Assembly (NCBI RefSeq): GCF_000009265.1
Contig: NC_008380.1
Span: forward strand, 4,547,501-4,611,500
Direction: 5' to 3'
DNA from: Rhizobium johnstonii 3841
GTDB taxonomy: Bacteria; Pseudomonadota; Alphaproteobacteria; Rhizobiales; Rhizobiaceae
Length of the DNA: 64,000 bases
This document shows, in pieces, positions 46,660-55,030 of the stretch (position 1 is its first letter; the number at the start of each line of letters is the position of its first letter). The translations under genes and the position numbers were made by a program. A model generated the notes under the pieces. The model was not told the DNA's origin. It did no database searches and saw only the letters and a list, made by a program, of their open reading frames with translations.

Positions 46660-46727
46660 TTCGATATGAAGATATCAATCATTCGATATGAATGATGTCC
46701 ATCGTTCGGTACGAATGATGCCCATCA
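46660..46727 (+). repeat. Three tandem 22-23 bp repeats carrying TTC-N5-GAA
   Basis: Units begin at 46660 (TTCGATATGAA), 46682 (TTCGATATGAA) and 46705 (TTCGGTACGAA), each followed by a similar tail ending (A/C)(C/A)ATC. Each core is an inverted repeat, spaced two helical turns apart, 23 bases ahead of the lipoprotein start. This is the look of a cooperative operator array. Confidence 0.75.
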
Positions 46728-46749
46728 CATGCCGCAGAAGAGGAAATCC

Positions 46750-46941
46750 ATGAAGAGCTTGCCGCACCTCGTCCGCCTGACGGCGGTTCTCGCCGTCATC
46801 GGCCTTGCCGTTGTCGGATGCGGGCGCAAGGGCGACCTCGATCCGCCGAGCGCTTCGGCAACCAAGGAAGGCGACGTTTCCAAGCCGACGAAACAGCCGG
46901 GAACCGTCGACAAGCCCTTCCTTCTCGATCCCCTTCTTTAA
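46750..46941 (+). CDS. lptM: Small LptM-like lipoprotein
   Basis: A 63-residue outer-membrane type lipoprotein. The signal peptide ends in the lipobox LAVVGC, followed directly by the family pattern GRKGDLDPP seen in LptM (formerly YifL), which helps LptD mature in E. coli. The start MKSLPHLVR at 46750 has GAGGA upstream. It is 11 bases ahead of lysA, the same order as yifL-dapF or lptM-lysA in many proteobacteria. Confidence 0.85.
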   Translation: MKSLPHLVRLTAVLAVIGLAVVGCGRKGDLDPPSASATKEGDVSKPTKQPGTVDKPFLLDPLL

Positions 46942-46952
46942 GGCATAAGCCC

Positions 46953-48221
46953 GTGAACCATTTCGAGTACCGCGACGGCGTCCTTCATGCGGAGAACGTC
47001 CCCGTTCCCGAGATCGCCAAGGCGGTCGGCACCCCCTTCTACGTCTATTCCACCGCCACGCTGGAACGCCATTACCGCGTCTTTTCGGAAGCCTTCGCCG
47101 ACATGGACTCCATGGTCTGCTATGCGATGAAGGCGAATTCGAACCAGGCGGTGCTGAAGACGCTGGGCCGCCTCGGCGCCGGCATCGACGTCGTCTCCGA
47201 GGGCGAGCTGCGCCGCGCGCTTGCCGCCGATATTCCGGCAAACCGCATCATGTTCTCAGGTGTCGGCAAGACGCCGTCCGAGATGGATTTCGCCCTCGAA
47301 GCCGGCATCTACTGCTTCAACGTCGAATCCGAGCCTGAACTCGAGATCCTCAACCAGCGCGCCGTCAGCGCGGGCAAGAAAGCGCCGGTCTCCTTCCGCA
47401 TCAACCCTGATGTCGATGCAAAGACGCATTCCAAGATCTCGACCGGCAAGAAGGAAAACAAGTTCGGCATCTCCTGGGAGCGCGCTCGCGCCATCTATGC
47501 CCATGCCGCTAGGCTGCCGGGCATCGAGGTCACCGGCATCGACATGCATATCGGCAGCCAGATCACCGAGCTGCAGCCCTTCGACGACGCCTTCAAGCTG
47601 CTGCACGACCTTGTCGCGACGCTCCGCGCCGACGGCCACACCATCCACCACGTCGATATCGGCGGCGGCCTCGGCATCCCCTACAAGGATGATAACAATC
47701 CGCCGCCGCTGCCGGACGCCTATGCGGCAATCGTCAAGAACCAGCTGCGCGGCCTGGACTGCAAGATCATCACCGAACCCGGCCGCCTGATCGTCGGCAA
47801 TGCCGGTATTCTGGTGACAGAAGTCCTCTATGTGAAGGATGGCGGCGAAAAGACCTTCGTCATCGTCGACGGCGCGATGAACGATCTCATCCGCCCGACG
47901 CTCTACGAGGCCTATCACGAGATCCGACCGGTAACGATTTCTGCGGCCAACGCGCCCCGCATCCGCGCCGACGTGGTCGGTCCCGTCTGCGAGACCGGCG
48001 ATTATCTGGCGCTCGACCGCGAGATGGCGATGCCGAAGCCCGGCGACCTGATGGCCGTCAGCACTGCCGGCGCCTACGGCGCAGTCCAGGCCGGCACTTA
48101 TAACAGCCGCCTGCTGGTGCCCGAAGTTCTGGTGAGGGGCAGCGATTTCCATACGATTCGCCCGCGCAGAACCTATGCCGAACTGATCAGCCTCGACTCC
48201 GTTCCGGCCTGGCTCGACTGA
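46953..48221 (+). CDS. lysA: Diaminopimelate decarboxylase
   Basis: A 422-residue PLP enzyme of fold type III making lysine from meso-diaminopimelate. The PLP lysine lies in VCYAMKANSN, and HIGSQ, DIGGGLGIPY and GPVCETGD are clear. The start is GTG at 46953 (reading MNHFEYRDG) with AAGG upstream; no ATG fits. It follows the lipoprotein gene closely and so would share whatever acts at the tandem repeats. Confidence 0.95.
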   Translation: MNHFEYRDGVLHAENVPVPEIAKAVGTPFYVYSTATLERHYRVFSEAFADMDSMVCYAMKANSNQAVLKTLGRLGAGIDVVSEGELRRALAADIPANRIMFSGVGKTPSEMDFALEAGIYCFNVESEPELEILNQRAVSAGKKAPVSFRINPDVDAKTHSKISTGKKENKFGISWERARAIYAHAARLPGIEVTGIDMHIGSQITELQPFDDAFKLLHDLVATLRADGHTIHHVDIGGGLGIPYKDDNNPPPLPDAYAAIVKNQLRGLDCKIITEPGRLIVGNAGILVTEVLYVKDGGEKTFVIVDGAMNDLIRPTLYEAYHEIRPVTISAANAPRIRADVVGPVCETGDYLALDREMAMPKPGDLMAVSTAGAYGAVQAGTYNSRLLVPEVLVRGSDFHTIRPRRTYAELISLDSVPAWLD

Positions 48222-48386
48222 ACAAGCCATCACTTTTTGGCGAATAAACGTGAAAAGCCGGTATTATCGGCCGCTCGCCCTCGCCTTCGCCACAAAGAGT
48301 GTTATCCTTTCGTTCATGAGCGTATTGCCCTGCAATCGCCGGAAGCGCCCTCTGTTCCTGAACGCCAGATCGCGGAGACCGGACCG

Positions 48387-51038
48387 ATGACAAGCCCCTC
48401 TCGGCAGAAGAAAGGTGCATTTGCGTTCCGTCCCTCGCTTGCCCGGCTGGTGACGACGAAACGCCTGCTGGCGCGCATCGTGCTCTTTTTCGAGCAACTG
48501 CTGCCGCCTTTGATGCCGGTACTGTCCGTCATCGCCTTTTATCTCTCCGCCTCCTGGTTCGGCCTCTTCCGTAGCGTGCCGGACTGGCTGCGCATCCTGC
48601 TGCTCATAGCCTTTGCTGCCGCTTTTCTCGTTTCGCTTCTCCCCTTCCGCACCCTGCGCTGGCCGAAAGTCGCAGAAGCCGACCGCATGCTGGAAGAGCG
48701 CAACGGCCTGCCGCATCAGCCGGTCACCGTCCAGGAAGACGAGCCGGCCTTCGATACGCCCTTCGGCCGGGCGCTCTGGCGCGAGCACCAGACGCGCATG
48801 GCCGAAAAGATCGCAGCGCTCTATGCCGGACTGCCGCGGCCTGATATTGCCGCGCATGACCGTTTCGCGCTGCGCGCCGTCCCGGCGCTGCTGCTTGTCA
48901 CTGCCTTCGGTTATTCGCTGTCGATCAACGGCGGCTCGATCCGCGACGCGTTGCAGGCAGCACCCGAGCAGGTGGTCAGCGATCCGGCGGTGCGCATCGA
49001 CGCCTGGGTGACGCCGCCTTCCTATACCGGCCGCGCCCCGATTTACCTGACGGCTGACGGCAGCGAGCAGGCACCGATCGGCATTCCGCAGTTTTCGGGC
49101 CTCACTGTCCGGGTCAGCGGCGGAAAGACGGCCGAAAAGGTCGTGTTCCGCAAGGCGAACGGCGAGGCGCAGGATATCGCCGTGCAGGCCGATACCAAAC
49201 CGCAGCAGACGGCGGCTTCGGCCAGCGAGCAGCCGACGGCGGCACCGGCCAGCCAGGCTCTCGTCGCGCAGACGCATATGATGAAGCTCCAGGAGAACGG
49301 AGCACTTGAGGTCAATGGCCGCCGCTGGAACTTCGACGTGCTCCCCGACAAGGCGCCGGAGATTGCCTTCGACGGCCTGCCGAAGCCCAGCGTCAACGGC
49401 GCACTCGAAATCGGTTTCACCGTCAAGGACGATTACGGCGTCCAGGAGGCGCATGCGGAGATCGTTCCCGTCGAAACCGATCCGACCGCAACGCCGCTCT
49501 ATCCGCTGCCGGAGTACCGGCTGGATGTCCCACGCCGCAACGCCCGCGACGCCAAGGGCGTGACCAGCCGGAACCTGACCGAACATCCGCTTGCCGGCAA
49601 GCGCGTGCGCATCACCCTCGTCGCCAAGGATGCCGCCGGCCAGACCGGCCGCAGCCCGCCGCATGAGATGGTGCTGCCGTCGCGGCCCTTCAACGAGCCG
49701 CTTGCCGCGGCCGTCGCCGAGGAGCGACAGGTTTTCGCGCTCGATACGCGCAAGATGCCGCAGGCGATCGCCCTGAACGAGGCGCTGACCATCCGCCCCG
49801 AGGAGACGATCCCCAAGCTCACCAACTATCTGCTGCTCGAATCCGCCTTGACGCGCATGAAGCTCGCAAAGGGCGAGGATGCGCTGAAGGATACGGCCCA
49901 ATATCTCTGGGAAATCGCCCTCGGCATGGAGGACGGCGATCTTTCGCTGGCTGAGCGCAAGCTGCGCGAAGCCCAGCAGAAGCTTGCCGACGCGCTGGAC
50001 CGCAACGCTCCCGACGCGGAGATCAAGAAGCTGATGGACGAGCTGCGCAAGGCGATGCAGGACTATATGACCGAGCTTGCAGAGCGCATGCAGAACGCGC
50101 CGATGCAGCCGAACCAGAATGCGCAGAATATCCTGCGTCAGCAGGATCTGGAACGGATGATGGACCAGATCGAGAATCTTGCCCGCTCCGGCAATCGTGA
50201 CGCGGCCCAGCAGATGCTGTCGGAATTGCAGCGGATGATGAACAACCTGCAGGCGGGCCGCCCGCAGCGCGGCCAGCAGGGGCAGGAAAACAGCGAAGCC
50301 CGCAAACAGATCGACAAGCTCGGCGAGATCCTGCGCGACCAGCAGAAGCTGATGGAACAGACCTTCCGGCTCGACCAGCAGCTCAGGGACCGCATGCAGC
50401 GTGGCGAGACTGAGATGGGCGAGAACGATCCGCTGCTCGACGAGATGAACCCCGGAGAGAACGGCGAGCCGCAGGACCAGCAGCAGGGCCAGCAAGGCAG
50501 GGAAGGCCAGCAGCCCTCCGACCAGATGACGGCCGAGCAGCTGCGCGAGGCGCTGAAACAGCTACGCGCCCAGCAGGATGCGCTCGGCAAGCAGCTCGGC
50601 GAATTGCAGAAGAGCCTCGGCGAGATGGGCATGAAGCCCGGCCCGGGCTTCGGCCAGGCGCAGCGCGAGATGGAAGGCGCCGGCCGTGAACTCGGCCAGG
50701 GCCGCGGCCAGCCGGCCGTCGAGGGCCAGGGCCGCGCGCTCGAAGCCCTTCGCCAGGGCGCCCGCGACATGATGAACCAGATGATGCAGGCGCAGCAGGG
50801 CCAGCAAGGTCAAGGTCCGAACGGCCAGGTTGGTCAGGGCGACCAGAACGGCCGCGATCCGCTCGGCCGGCCGCGCCGGACCCAGGGACCTGAGTTCGGC
50901 GATAACGTGAAGGTGCCTGACGAAATCGACGTTCAGCGGGCGCGAGAAATCCTTGACGCGATCCGCGAAAAACTCGGCAACAATCCACCGCAGGAAATGG
51001 AACGGCGCTATCTCGAGCGGCTGCTGGACATCCAGTAG
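48387..51038 (+). CDS. TIGR02302 family membrane protein
   Basis: An 883-residue alphaproteobacterial protein of unknown function (TIGR02302/DUF4175). The start MTSPSRQKKG at 48387 is preferred over one 50 residues earlier. Two or three N-terminal membrane helices (about 40-105 and near 180) lead into a periplasmic region with immunoglobulin-like parts (about 205-450), then a long helical part and a Gln/Met/Gly-rich low-complexity tail (about 640-830). It lies upstream of a response regulator and the ftsEX block, hinting at an envelope role. Confidence 0.88.
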   Translation: MTSPSRQKKGAFAFRPSLARLVTTKRLLARIVLFFEQLLPPLMPVLSVIAFYLSASWFGLFRSVPDWLRILLLIAFAAAFLVSLLPFRTLRWPKVAEADRMLEERNGLPHQPVTVQEDEPAFDTPFGRALWREHQTRMAEKIAALYAGLPRPDIAAHDRFALRAVPALLLVTAFGYSLSINGGSIRDALQAAPEQVVSDPAVRIDAWVTPPSYTGRAPIYLTADGSEQAPIGIPQFSGLTVRVSGGKTAEKVVFRKANGEAQDIAVQADTKPQQTAASASEQPTAAPASQALVAQTHMMKLQENGALEVNGRRWNFDVLPDKAPEIAFDGLPKPSVNGALEIGFTVKDDYGVQEAHAEIVPVETDPTATPLYPLPEYRLDVPRRNARDAKGVTSRNLTEHPLAGKRVRITLVAKDAAGQTGRSPPHEMVLPSRPFNEPLAAAVAEERQVFALDTRKMPQAIALNEALTIRPEETIPKLTNYLLLESALTRMKLAKGEDALKDTAQYLWEIALGMEDGDLSLAERKLREAQQKLADALDRNAPDAEIKKLMDELRKAMQDYMTELAERMQNAPMQPNQNAQNILRQQDLERMMDQIENLARSGNRDAAQQMLSELQRMMNNLQAGRPQRGQQGQENSEARKQIDKLGEILRDQQKLMEQTFRLDQQLRDRMQRGETEMGENDPLLDEMNPGENGEPQDQQQGQQGREGQQPSDQMTAEQLREALKQLRAQQDALGKQLGELQKSLGEMGMKPGPGFGQAQREMEGAGRELGQGRGQPAVEGQGRALEALRQGARDMMNQMMQAQQGQQGQGPNGQVGQGDQNGRDPLGRPRRTQGPEFGDNVKVPDEIDVQRAREILDAIREKLGNNPPQEMERRYLERLLDIQ

Positions 51039-51082
51039 GTCCTACTCCACCGCATAATGGATTGCAGTCGCTCTAACAGAAT

Positions 51083-51177
51083 GATTTTAGGCCGGATCGG
51101 CCTAAAATCTAAATCCGGATATCAATCGAGGAAGGTGAGCACCATCTCGTCCGACGACCGCTCACACCTTTCGGCAT
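51083..51177. repeat. Family A composite repeat, copy 2 (inverted, decayed)
   Basis: A perfect hairpin GATTTTAGGCC ... GGCCTAAAATC at 51083-51109 is followed by a decayed palindrome ending CCGCTCACACCTTTCGGCAT. The order is the reverse complement of the copy at 63115-63217. It sits between two convergent genes. Confidence 0.75.
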
Positions 51178-51183
51178 TACGCC

Positions 51184-51543
51184 CTAGGCGACGAGCGCCC
51201 GGGCAACAGCCTTGCGGATATCGGGAAGCGCGAACGGCTTGGCAACGACATCGATGATCTTTTCGGCAAGATCGTCGGCCCGTTCGCGCTGTTCGGCATA
51301 GCCGGTCATCAGCAGGATTTTCAAACCTGGAAAAGCGTCTTTTGCCTGATGGGCGAGTTCAATGCCGTCCATCACGGGCATGCGGATATCTGAAAGCAGC
51401 AGATCGTAGACCCCGTCTTTGAGCTTCTCCAAGCCCTCGGCCCCATCGGCCGCCTCATCGGTCTCGTGGCCATCAAGGCGCAGGGCCCGGGCCACGAAGG
51501 ACCGCAGGGAGTCCTCGTCTTCCGTAATCAGAATTCTTGCCAT
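51184..51543 (-). CDS. Single-domain response regulator, CpdR-like
   Basis: A 119-residue receiver domain with nothing attached. Asp52 (in LLLSDIRMP) is the phosphorylation site; the acidic EDED near residue 8-11, LLMTGYA and AKPF complete the pocket. CpdR in alphaproteobacteria is such a single domain that tunes ClpXP proteolysis through the cell cycle; rhizobia carry more than one. Whether this is a CpdR or another lone receiver cannot be settled. The start MARILITEDE at 51543 is standard. Confidence 0.85.
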   Translation of the reverse strand: MARILITEDEDSLRSFVARALRLDGHETDEAADGAEGLEKLKDGVYDLLLSDIRMPVMDGIELAHQAKDAFPGLKILLMTGYAEQRERADDLAEKIIDVVAKPFALPDIRKAVARALVA

Positions 51544-51655
51544 ATGTGCATCGCTCCGTATCAGCCCCGCGACGGAAATCACCAGACTTTCCTTTTCGAT
51601 CGGTAAAGATGGTGAAGCGATGGACGAGATGGTTAACAACCCGTCTTGAAGGCAT

Positions 51656-51757
51656 TACAGCGCCGCGCGTCTTTAAGACGCGAAAAGGACGCTGTAACAC
51701 TTTTAGTTGCTGCATAATTTTATCCTTAAATCGATTCCGATTTAAGGAATTATGCAG
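51656..51757. repeat. Family B palindromic repeat, full copy (inverted)
   Basis: TACAGCGCCGCGCGTCTTTAA ... GGACGCTGTA forms one palindrome and TGCATAATTTTATCCTTAAATCG ... TTTAAGGAATTATGCAG a second. Read in reverse it is nearly identical to the copy at 60999-61099. It fills the space between the response regulator and hpt. Confidence 0.85.
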
Positions 51758-51761
51758 TAGC

Positions 51762-52319
51762 TCAGGCGTCCCCGGTAACCACGCCGACGAAGGGCAGTTC
51801 GCGAAAGGCGTAGGCGACATCCATGCCATAGCCGACGACAAAATAATCGGGGCATTCGAAGCCGACATAGTCGGCCTCCAGCTTTTCCTTGCGCTTGACG
51901 CGCTTGTCGAGCAGCACGGCGATCGTGACGTTGCGCGCGCCACGTTCGAAGAGCAGCTCCTTCGCAAAGAGCAGCGTCCGGCCGGATTCGAGGATATCGT
52001 CGATCAGCAGGACGTCGCGCCCATGCACGTCGCTGTCGATATCCTTGACGATGCGCACGCCCTGAGAAACCGTGCCGATACCGTAACTCGACAGCGTGAT
52101 GAACTCGACCTCCGGGGCAAGCCCGCTGTCATGCAGGGCGCGGATCAGATCGGCGGCGAAGATGAACGACCCCTTGAGCACGGCGATGACCAGCAGGTCC
52201 TTGGTCGGGCCGTTGGCGATCTCCCGCGCCATCGAATGATTGCGCTCGGCGATCTGCTCGGCGGTGAAGAGCGGCTCGATGTTTTTTCCGCGCACGACAG
52301 GCATAAGGGCTTGCTCCAT
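51762..52319 (-). CDS. hpt: Hypoxanthine phosphoribosyltransferase
   Basis: A 185-residue purine salvage enzyme joining hypoxanthine (or guanine) to PRPP. The PRPP loop VLLIDDILESGRT is at about 100-112 and the base-binding DYFVVGYGMD near 160. A start at MPVVRGKN (52304) is also possible. Alone, between a repeat and a convergent-facing membrane protein gene. Confidence 0.92.
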   Translation of the reverse strand: MEQALMPVVRGKNIEPLFTAEQIAERNHSMAREIANGPTKDLLVIAVLKGSFIFAADLIRALHDSGLAPEVEFITLSSYGIGTVSQGVRIVKDIDSDVHGRDVLLIDDILESGRTLLFAKELLFERGARNVTIAVLLDKRVKRKEKLEADYVGFECPDYFVVGYGMDVAYAFRELPFVGVVTGDA

Positions 52320-52431
52320 GAAAAGAAGGGTAAGCCGTTAGCACATATGCGAGCCTGAAACAGCCTCGCCGGCTATGAAATTAACGCGATTGGCGCGACC
52401 TGCGACGCGAAAATCGGCAATCCATGTCCTG

Positions 52432-53091
52432 TTACGTCTGTGGCAGGAAGGAAAGCCGGACCTCCGGTATTTTTCCGCCGGCATGCTGGACACGAGCCGA
52501 GAAGCCCCGGCTCTGGCCGCCATAGATCACGTCGGCCGGTGGGTTGATGACGATGCTTGCGGTCAGCCGCTCATCGGTCACGAGATCGGCACGGATCGGG
52601 TGCACCGTCTGCGTCGTGCCGCTCTCGTTTTCGATGATGCCGTTGATGACGAGCACGCGCATGCCGTTCGCATCACGCGGCGTCACCGTGACATGGGTGA
52701 AATGCAGCGATGCGCCGGAACTGGCTCGCTCGCCGGAAAGGCCGGAAAAACCACCCGCAAGCCCGAAGACGAGCACGACCAGCGCCAGCACCAGCGCTGC
52801 GAAGCTCCGCATCGACGCGCGCTGCAGCCAGGATTCCACGGTCCGTAGAACGGAAGCAGCCATTGCCGGCATGAGCGGCGGCTGTGCGGCGTTTGCCGCA
52901 GCCATACGCTTGCGGTTGTCGTTATAGGTACTTGCATTGAATTCCCTGGGCCGAACTTTGCCGAGGGTGACGAATTCGGCGTCGGAGATATCGGCAGGAC
53001 GCGCCGAGCGGTACCGACGATTGGCGGGTTCCGGCGGCAGGAAATCATAGGTCTGGCCCGGCGTCCGGCGACTGAAGGAGGATGCTTCCAT
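52432..53091 (-). CDS. Single-span membrane protein upstream of ftsE
   Basis: A 219-residue protein. The N-terminal ~85 residues are cytoplasmic, Pro/Arg/Ala-rich and disordered-looking; one membrane helix (about 95-117, RSFAALVLALVVLVFG) follows; the periplasmic C-terminal half (LHFTHVTVTPRDANGM, VINGIIENESG) looks like a beta-sandwich of the DUF3426 type. In many alphaproteobacteria a zinc-ribbon (MJ0042) protein of similar layout precedes ftsE; here no cysteine is present, so the finger seems lost. Start MEASSFSRR at 53091. Confidence 0.75.
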   Translation of the reverse strand: MEASSFSRRTPGQTYDFLPPEPANRRYRSARPADISDAEFVTLGKVRPREFNASTYNDNRKRMAAANAAQPPLMPAMAASVLRTVESWLQRASMRSFAALVLALVVLVFGLAGGFSGLSGERASSGASLHFTHVTVTPRDANGMRVLVINGIIENESGTTQTVHPIRADLVTDERLTASIVINPPADVIYGGQSRGFSARVQHAGGKIPEVRLSFLPQT

Positions 53092-53297
53092 GGTGGCTGC
53101 CTCGCAGATGTCCACATGGTTTCGCTGCCAGAGGAAATCTTGGCATTGAAACGAATCCTGCTCAGTCGTAAATTTTAATGGTTAATGCTTCGCAAAGATC
53201 GCCATCAAACGGGCGTCTTTCCAGCAAAATTTACCGGCTGTTAACGGTGTTGGTTAACAAGTCGTGCGGTGAAACCCACAACAGACTGAGCTGCCCG

Positions 53298-53957
53298 TTG
53301 ATCCACTTCGAGAATGTCGGTTTGCGCTATGGCATGGGCCCGGAAATCCTCCGGGACCTGACCTTCGACATTCCGAAAAAATCCTTTCAGTTCCTGACGG
53401 GTCCATCGGGCGCCGGCAAGACGTCGCTGCTGCGGATGCTTTTCATGTCGCTGCAGCCGACGCGCGGCTTGATCCGCATGTTCGGGCGCGACATTTCCGA
53501 AATCCCCCGCCCCGAACTGCCGCTTCTGCGCCGCCGCGTCGGCATCGTCTTCCAGGATTTCCGTCTCCTCGACCATCTCACCACCTATGAGAATGTCGCT
53601 TTGCCCTTACGGGTGCGTGGCAAGGATGAGAGCTCCTACAAGACCGACGTCCTGGAACTTTTGAAATGGGTCGGCCTCGGCGAACGCATCAACGTGCTGC
53701 CGCCCGTACTCTCCGGCGGCGAGAAGCAGCGCGCCGCAATCGCCCGGGCGCTGATGGATCGGCCGGAAGTGCTGCTGGCAGACGAACCCACAGGCAATGT
53801 CGACCCGCCGATGGCCAAGCGCCTGCTCAACCTTTTCCTCGAGCTGAACCGCCTCGGCACGGCAGTCGTGATCGCCACGCATGACCTGGCGCTGATGGAG
53901 CAGGTGGAAGCCCGCCGCATGATCCTCTCAGAGGGGCATCTCGATATTTATGACTGA
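53298..53957 (+). CDS. ftsE: Cell division ATP-binding protein FtsE
   Basis: A 219-residue ABC ATPase that with FtsX controls septal peptidoglycan hydrolysis. Walker A is GPSGAGKT at 35-42, the signature is LSGGEKQR, and Walker B is VLLADEPTG. The start is taken as TTG at 53298 (reading MIHFENVGLRYG), which gives the family's N-terminus; the frame is open to 53178 and an earlier start is possible. It overlaps ftsX by eight bases. Confidence 0.94.
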   Translation: MIHFENVGLRYGMGPEILRDLTFDIPKKSFQFLTGPSGAGKTSLLRMLFMSLQPTRGLIRMFGRDISEIPRPELPLLRRRVGIVFQDFRLLDHLTTYENVALPLRVRGKDESSYKTDVLELLKWVGLGERINVLPPVLSGGEKQRAAIARALMDRPEVLLADEPTGNVDPPMAKRLLNLFLELNRLGTAVVIATHDLALMEQVEARRMILSEGHLDIYD

Positions 53958-54963
53958 GCCCCCGTCCAGAAACCCCGAGAAGGCGTCTGCCAAGACCCAG
54001 CAGAAGCGGCCGGAATTGCGCGTGCGTCCGACCGCGCCGATCCTGCCGCCTTCCAACATCCAGGGCAGCGCCTTGATGGTGGTGATATCGATCATGGCCT
54101 TTCTCGCCTGCCTGACGCTCGGCGGCGTCAGCATGGTGCGCTCGACGGCGGCCAGCTGGGAGAGCCAGATCTCGCGCGAGATTACCATCCAGATCAAGCC
54201 GGACGACAATCTCGACATGGAAAAGGCGCTGACCCAGGCGCGCGATCTCGCGCTGACCTTCGTCGGCACCAAGAGTGGCCAGATCGTCGATGAGGCGGCG
54301 ACCGCTCGCCTGCTCGAACCCTGGCTCGGCCCTGGTCTCGATCTCAAGGATCTGCCCGTTCCCCGCCTCGTCATCATCACCATCGACGAGAGCAATCCAC
54401 CGGATTTCGATTCGATGCGGGCGCTGCTGAAGGAAAGCATTCCGCAGGCCACCCTTGACGATCACCGCACCTGGGTCGACCGGTTGGTGTCCATGGCGCA
54501 CACGACTGTGATGATCGGCACCGGCATCCTGCTCCTGGTTTTCACGGCGATGGTGCTCACCGTCGTCTTCGCCACGCGCGGCGCATTGTCGGGCAACCGT
54601 CACGTTGTCGAAGTGCTGCATTTCGTCGGCGCCGAAAGCTCCTTCGTCGCCACCGAATTCCAGAAACATTTCCTGAAGATCAGCCTCAAGGGCTCGGCGA
54701 TCGGCAGCGCACTTGCCGCTCTCTTCTTCGCTACCGCCGGTTTCTGGCAAAGCCGCACCCTCGCCACTCCGGAAACGGACCAGGCGACCGCGCTCTTCGG
54801 CACCTTCTCCGTCGGCGTGCTCGGTTATGCCGGCATCTTCGCAACGATGATCGTCATCGCGCTGCTCACCACCTTCACCGCGCGGCTGACCGTCATGCGG
54901 ACGATCTACGAAATCGACACTCTACGCTCGGACCCGACACGCACCGACGGCATCGGAAGTTGA
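53950..54963 (+). CDS. ftsX: Cell division protein FtsX
   Basis: A 337-residue permease-like partner of FtsE with four membrane helices (near 35-60, 180-205, 230-255 and 290-315). The extracellular loop (about 65-165) is the part that recruits peptidoglycan hydrolases or their activators. The N-terminal 30 residues are cytoplasmic and Pro/Lys-rich. The gene overlaps ftsE by eight bases, so the pair is translationally coupled. Confidence 0.93.
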   Translation: MTEPPSRNPEKASAKTQQKRPELRVRPTAPILPPSNIQGSALMVVISIMAFLACLTLGGVSMVRSTAASWESQISREITIQIKPDDNLDMEKALTQARDLALTFVGTKSGQIVDEAATARLLEPWLGPGLDLKDLPVPRLVIITIDESNPPDFDSMRALLKESIPQATLDDHRTWVDRLVSMAHTTVMIGTGILLLVFTAMVLTVVFATRGALSGNRHVVEVLHFVGAESSFVATEFQKHFLKISLKGSAIGSALAALFFATAGFWQSRTLATPETDQATALFGTFSVGVLGYAGIFATMIVIALLTTFTARLTVMRTIYEIDTLRSDPTRTDGIGS

Positions 54964-55030
54964 TCGTGACCGTGCCGTTGTGCCATGAAAGCGTCTGTTC
55001 CGCGCCGCAATCAGCGTATAATCACGATTC

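Noticed and set aside
48264..50495. 743-codon open frame opposite the TIGR02302 gene
   Set aside because: Antisense shadow; the plus-strand protein has membrane helices and family pattern.
54970..55030. Gene for a small protein between ftsX and YdcF
   Set aside because: Only 67 bases with no start and ribosome site.
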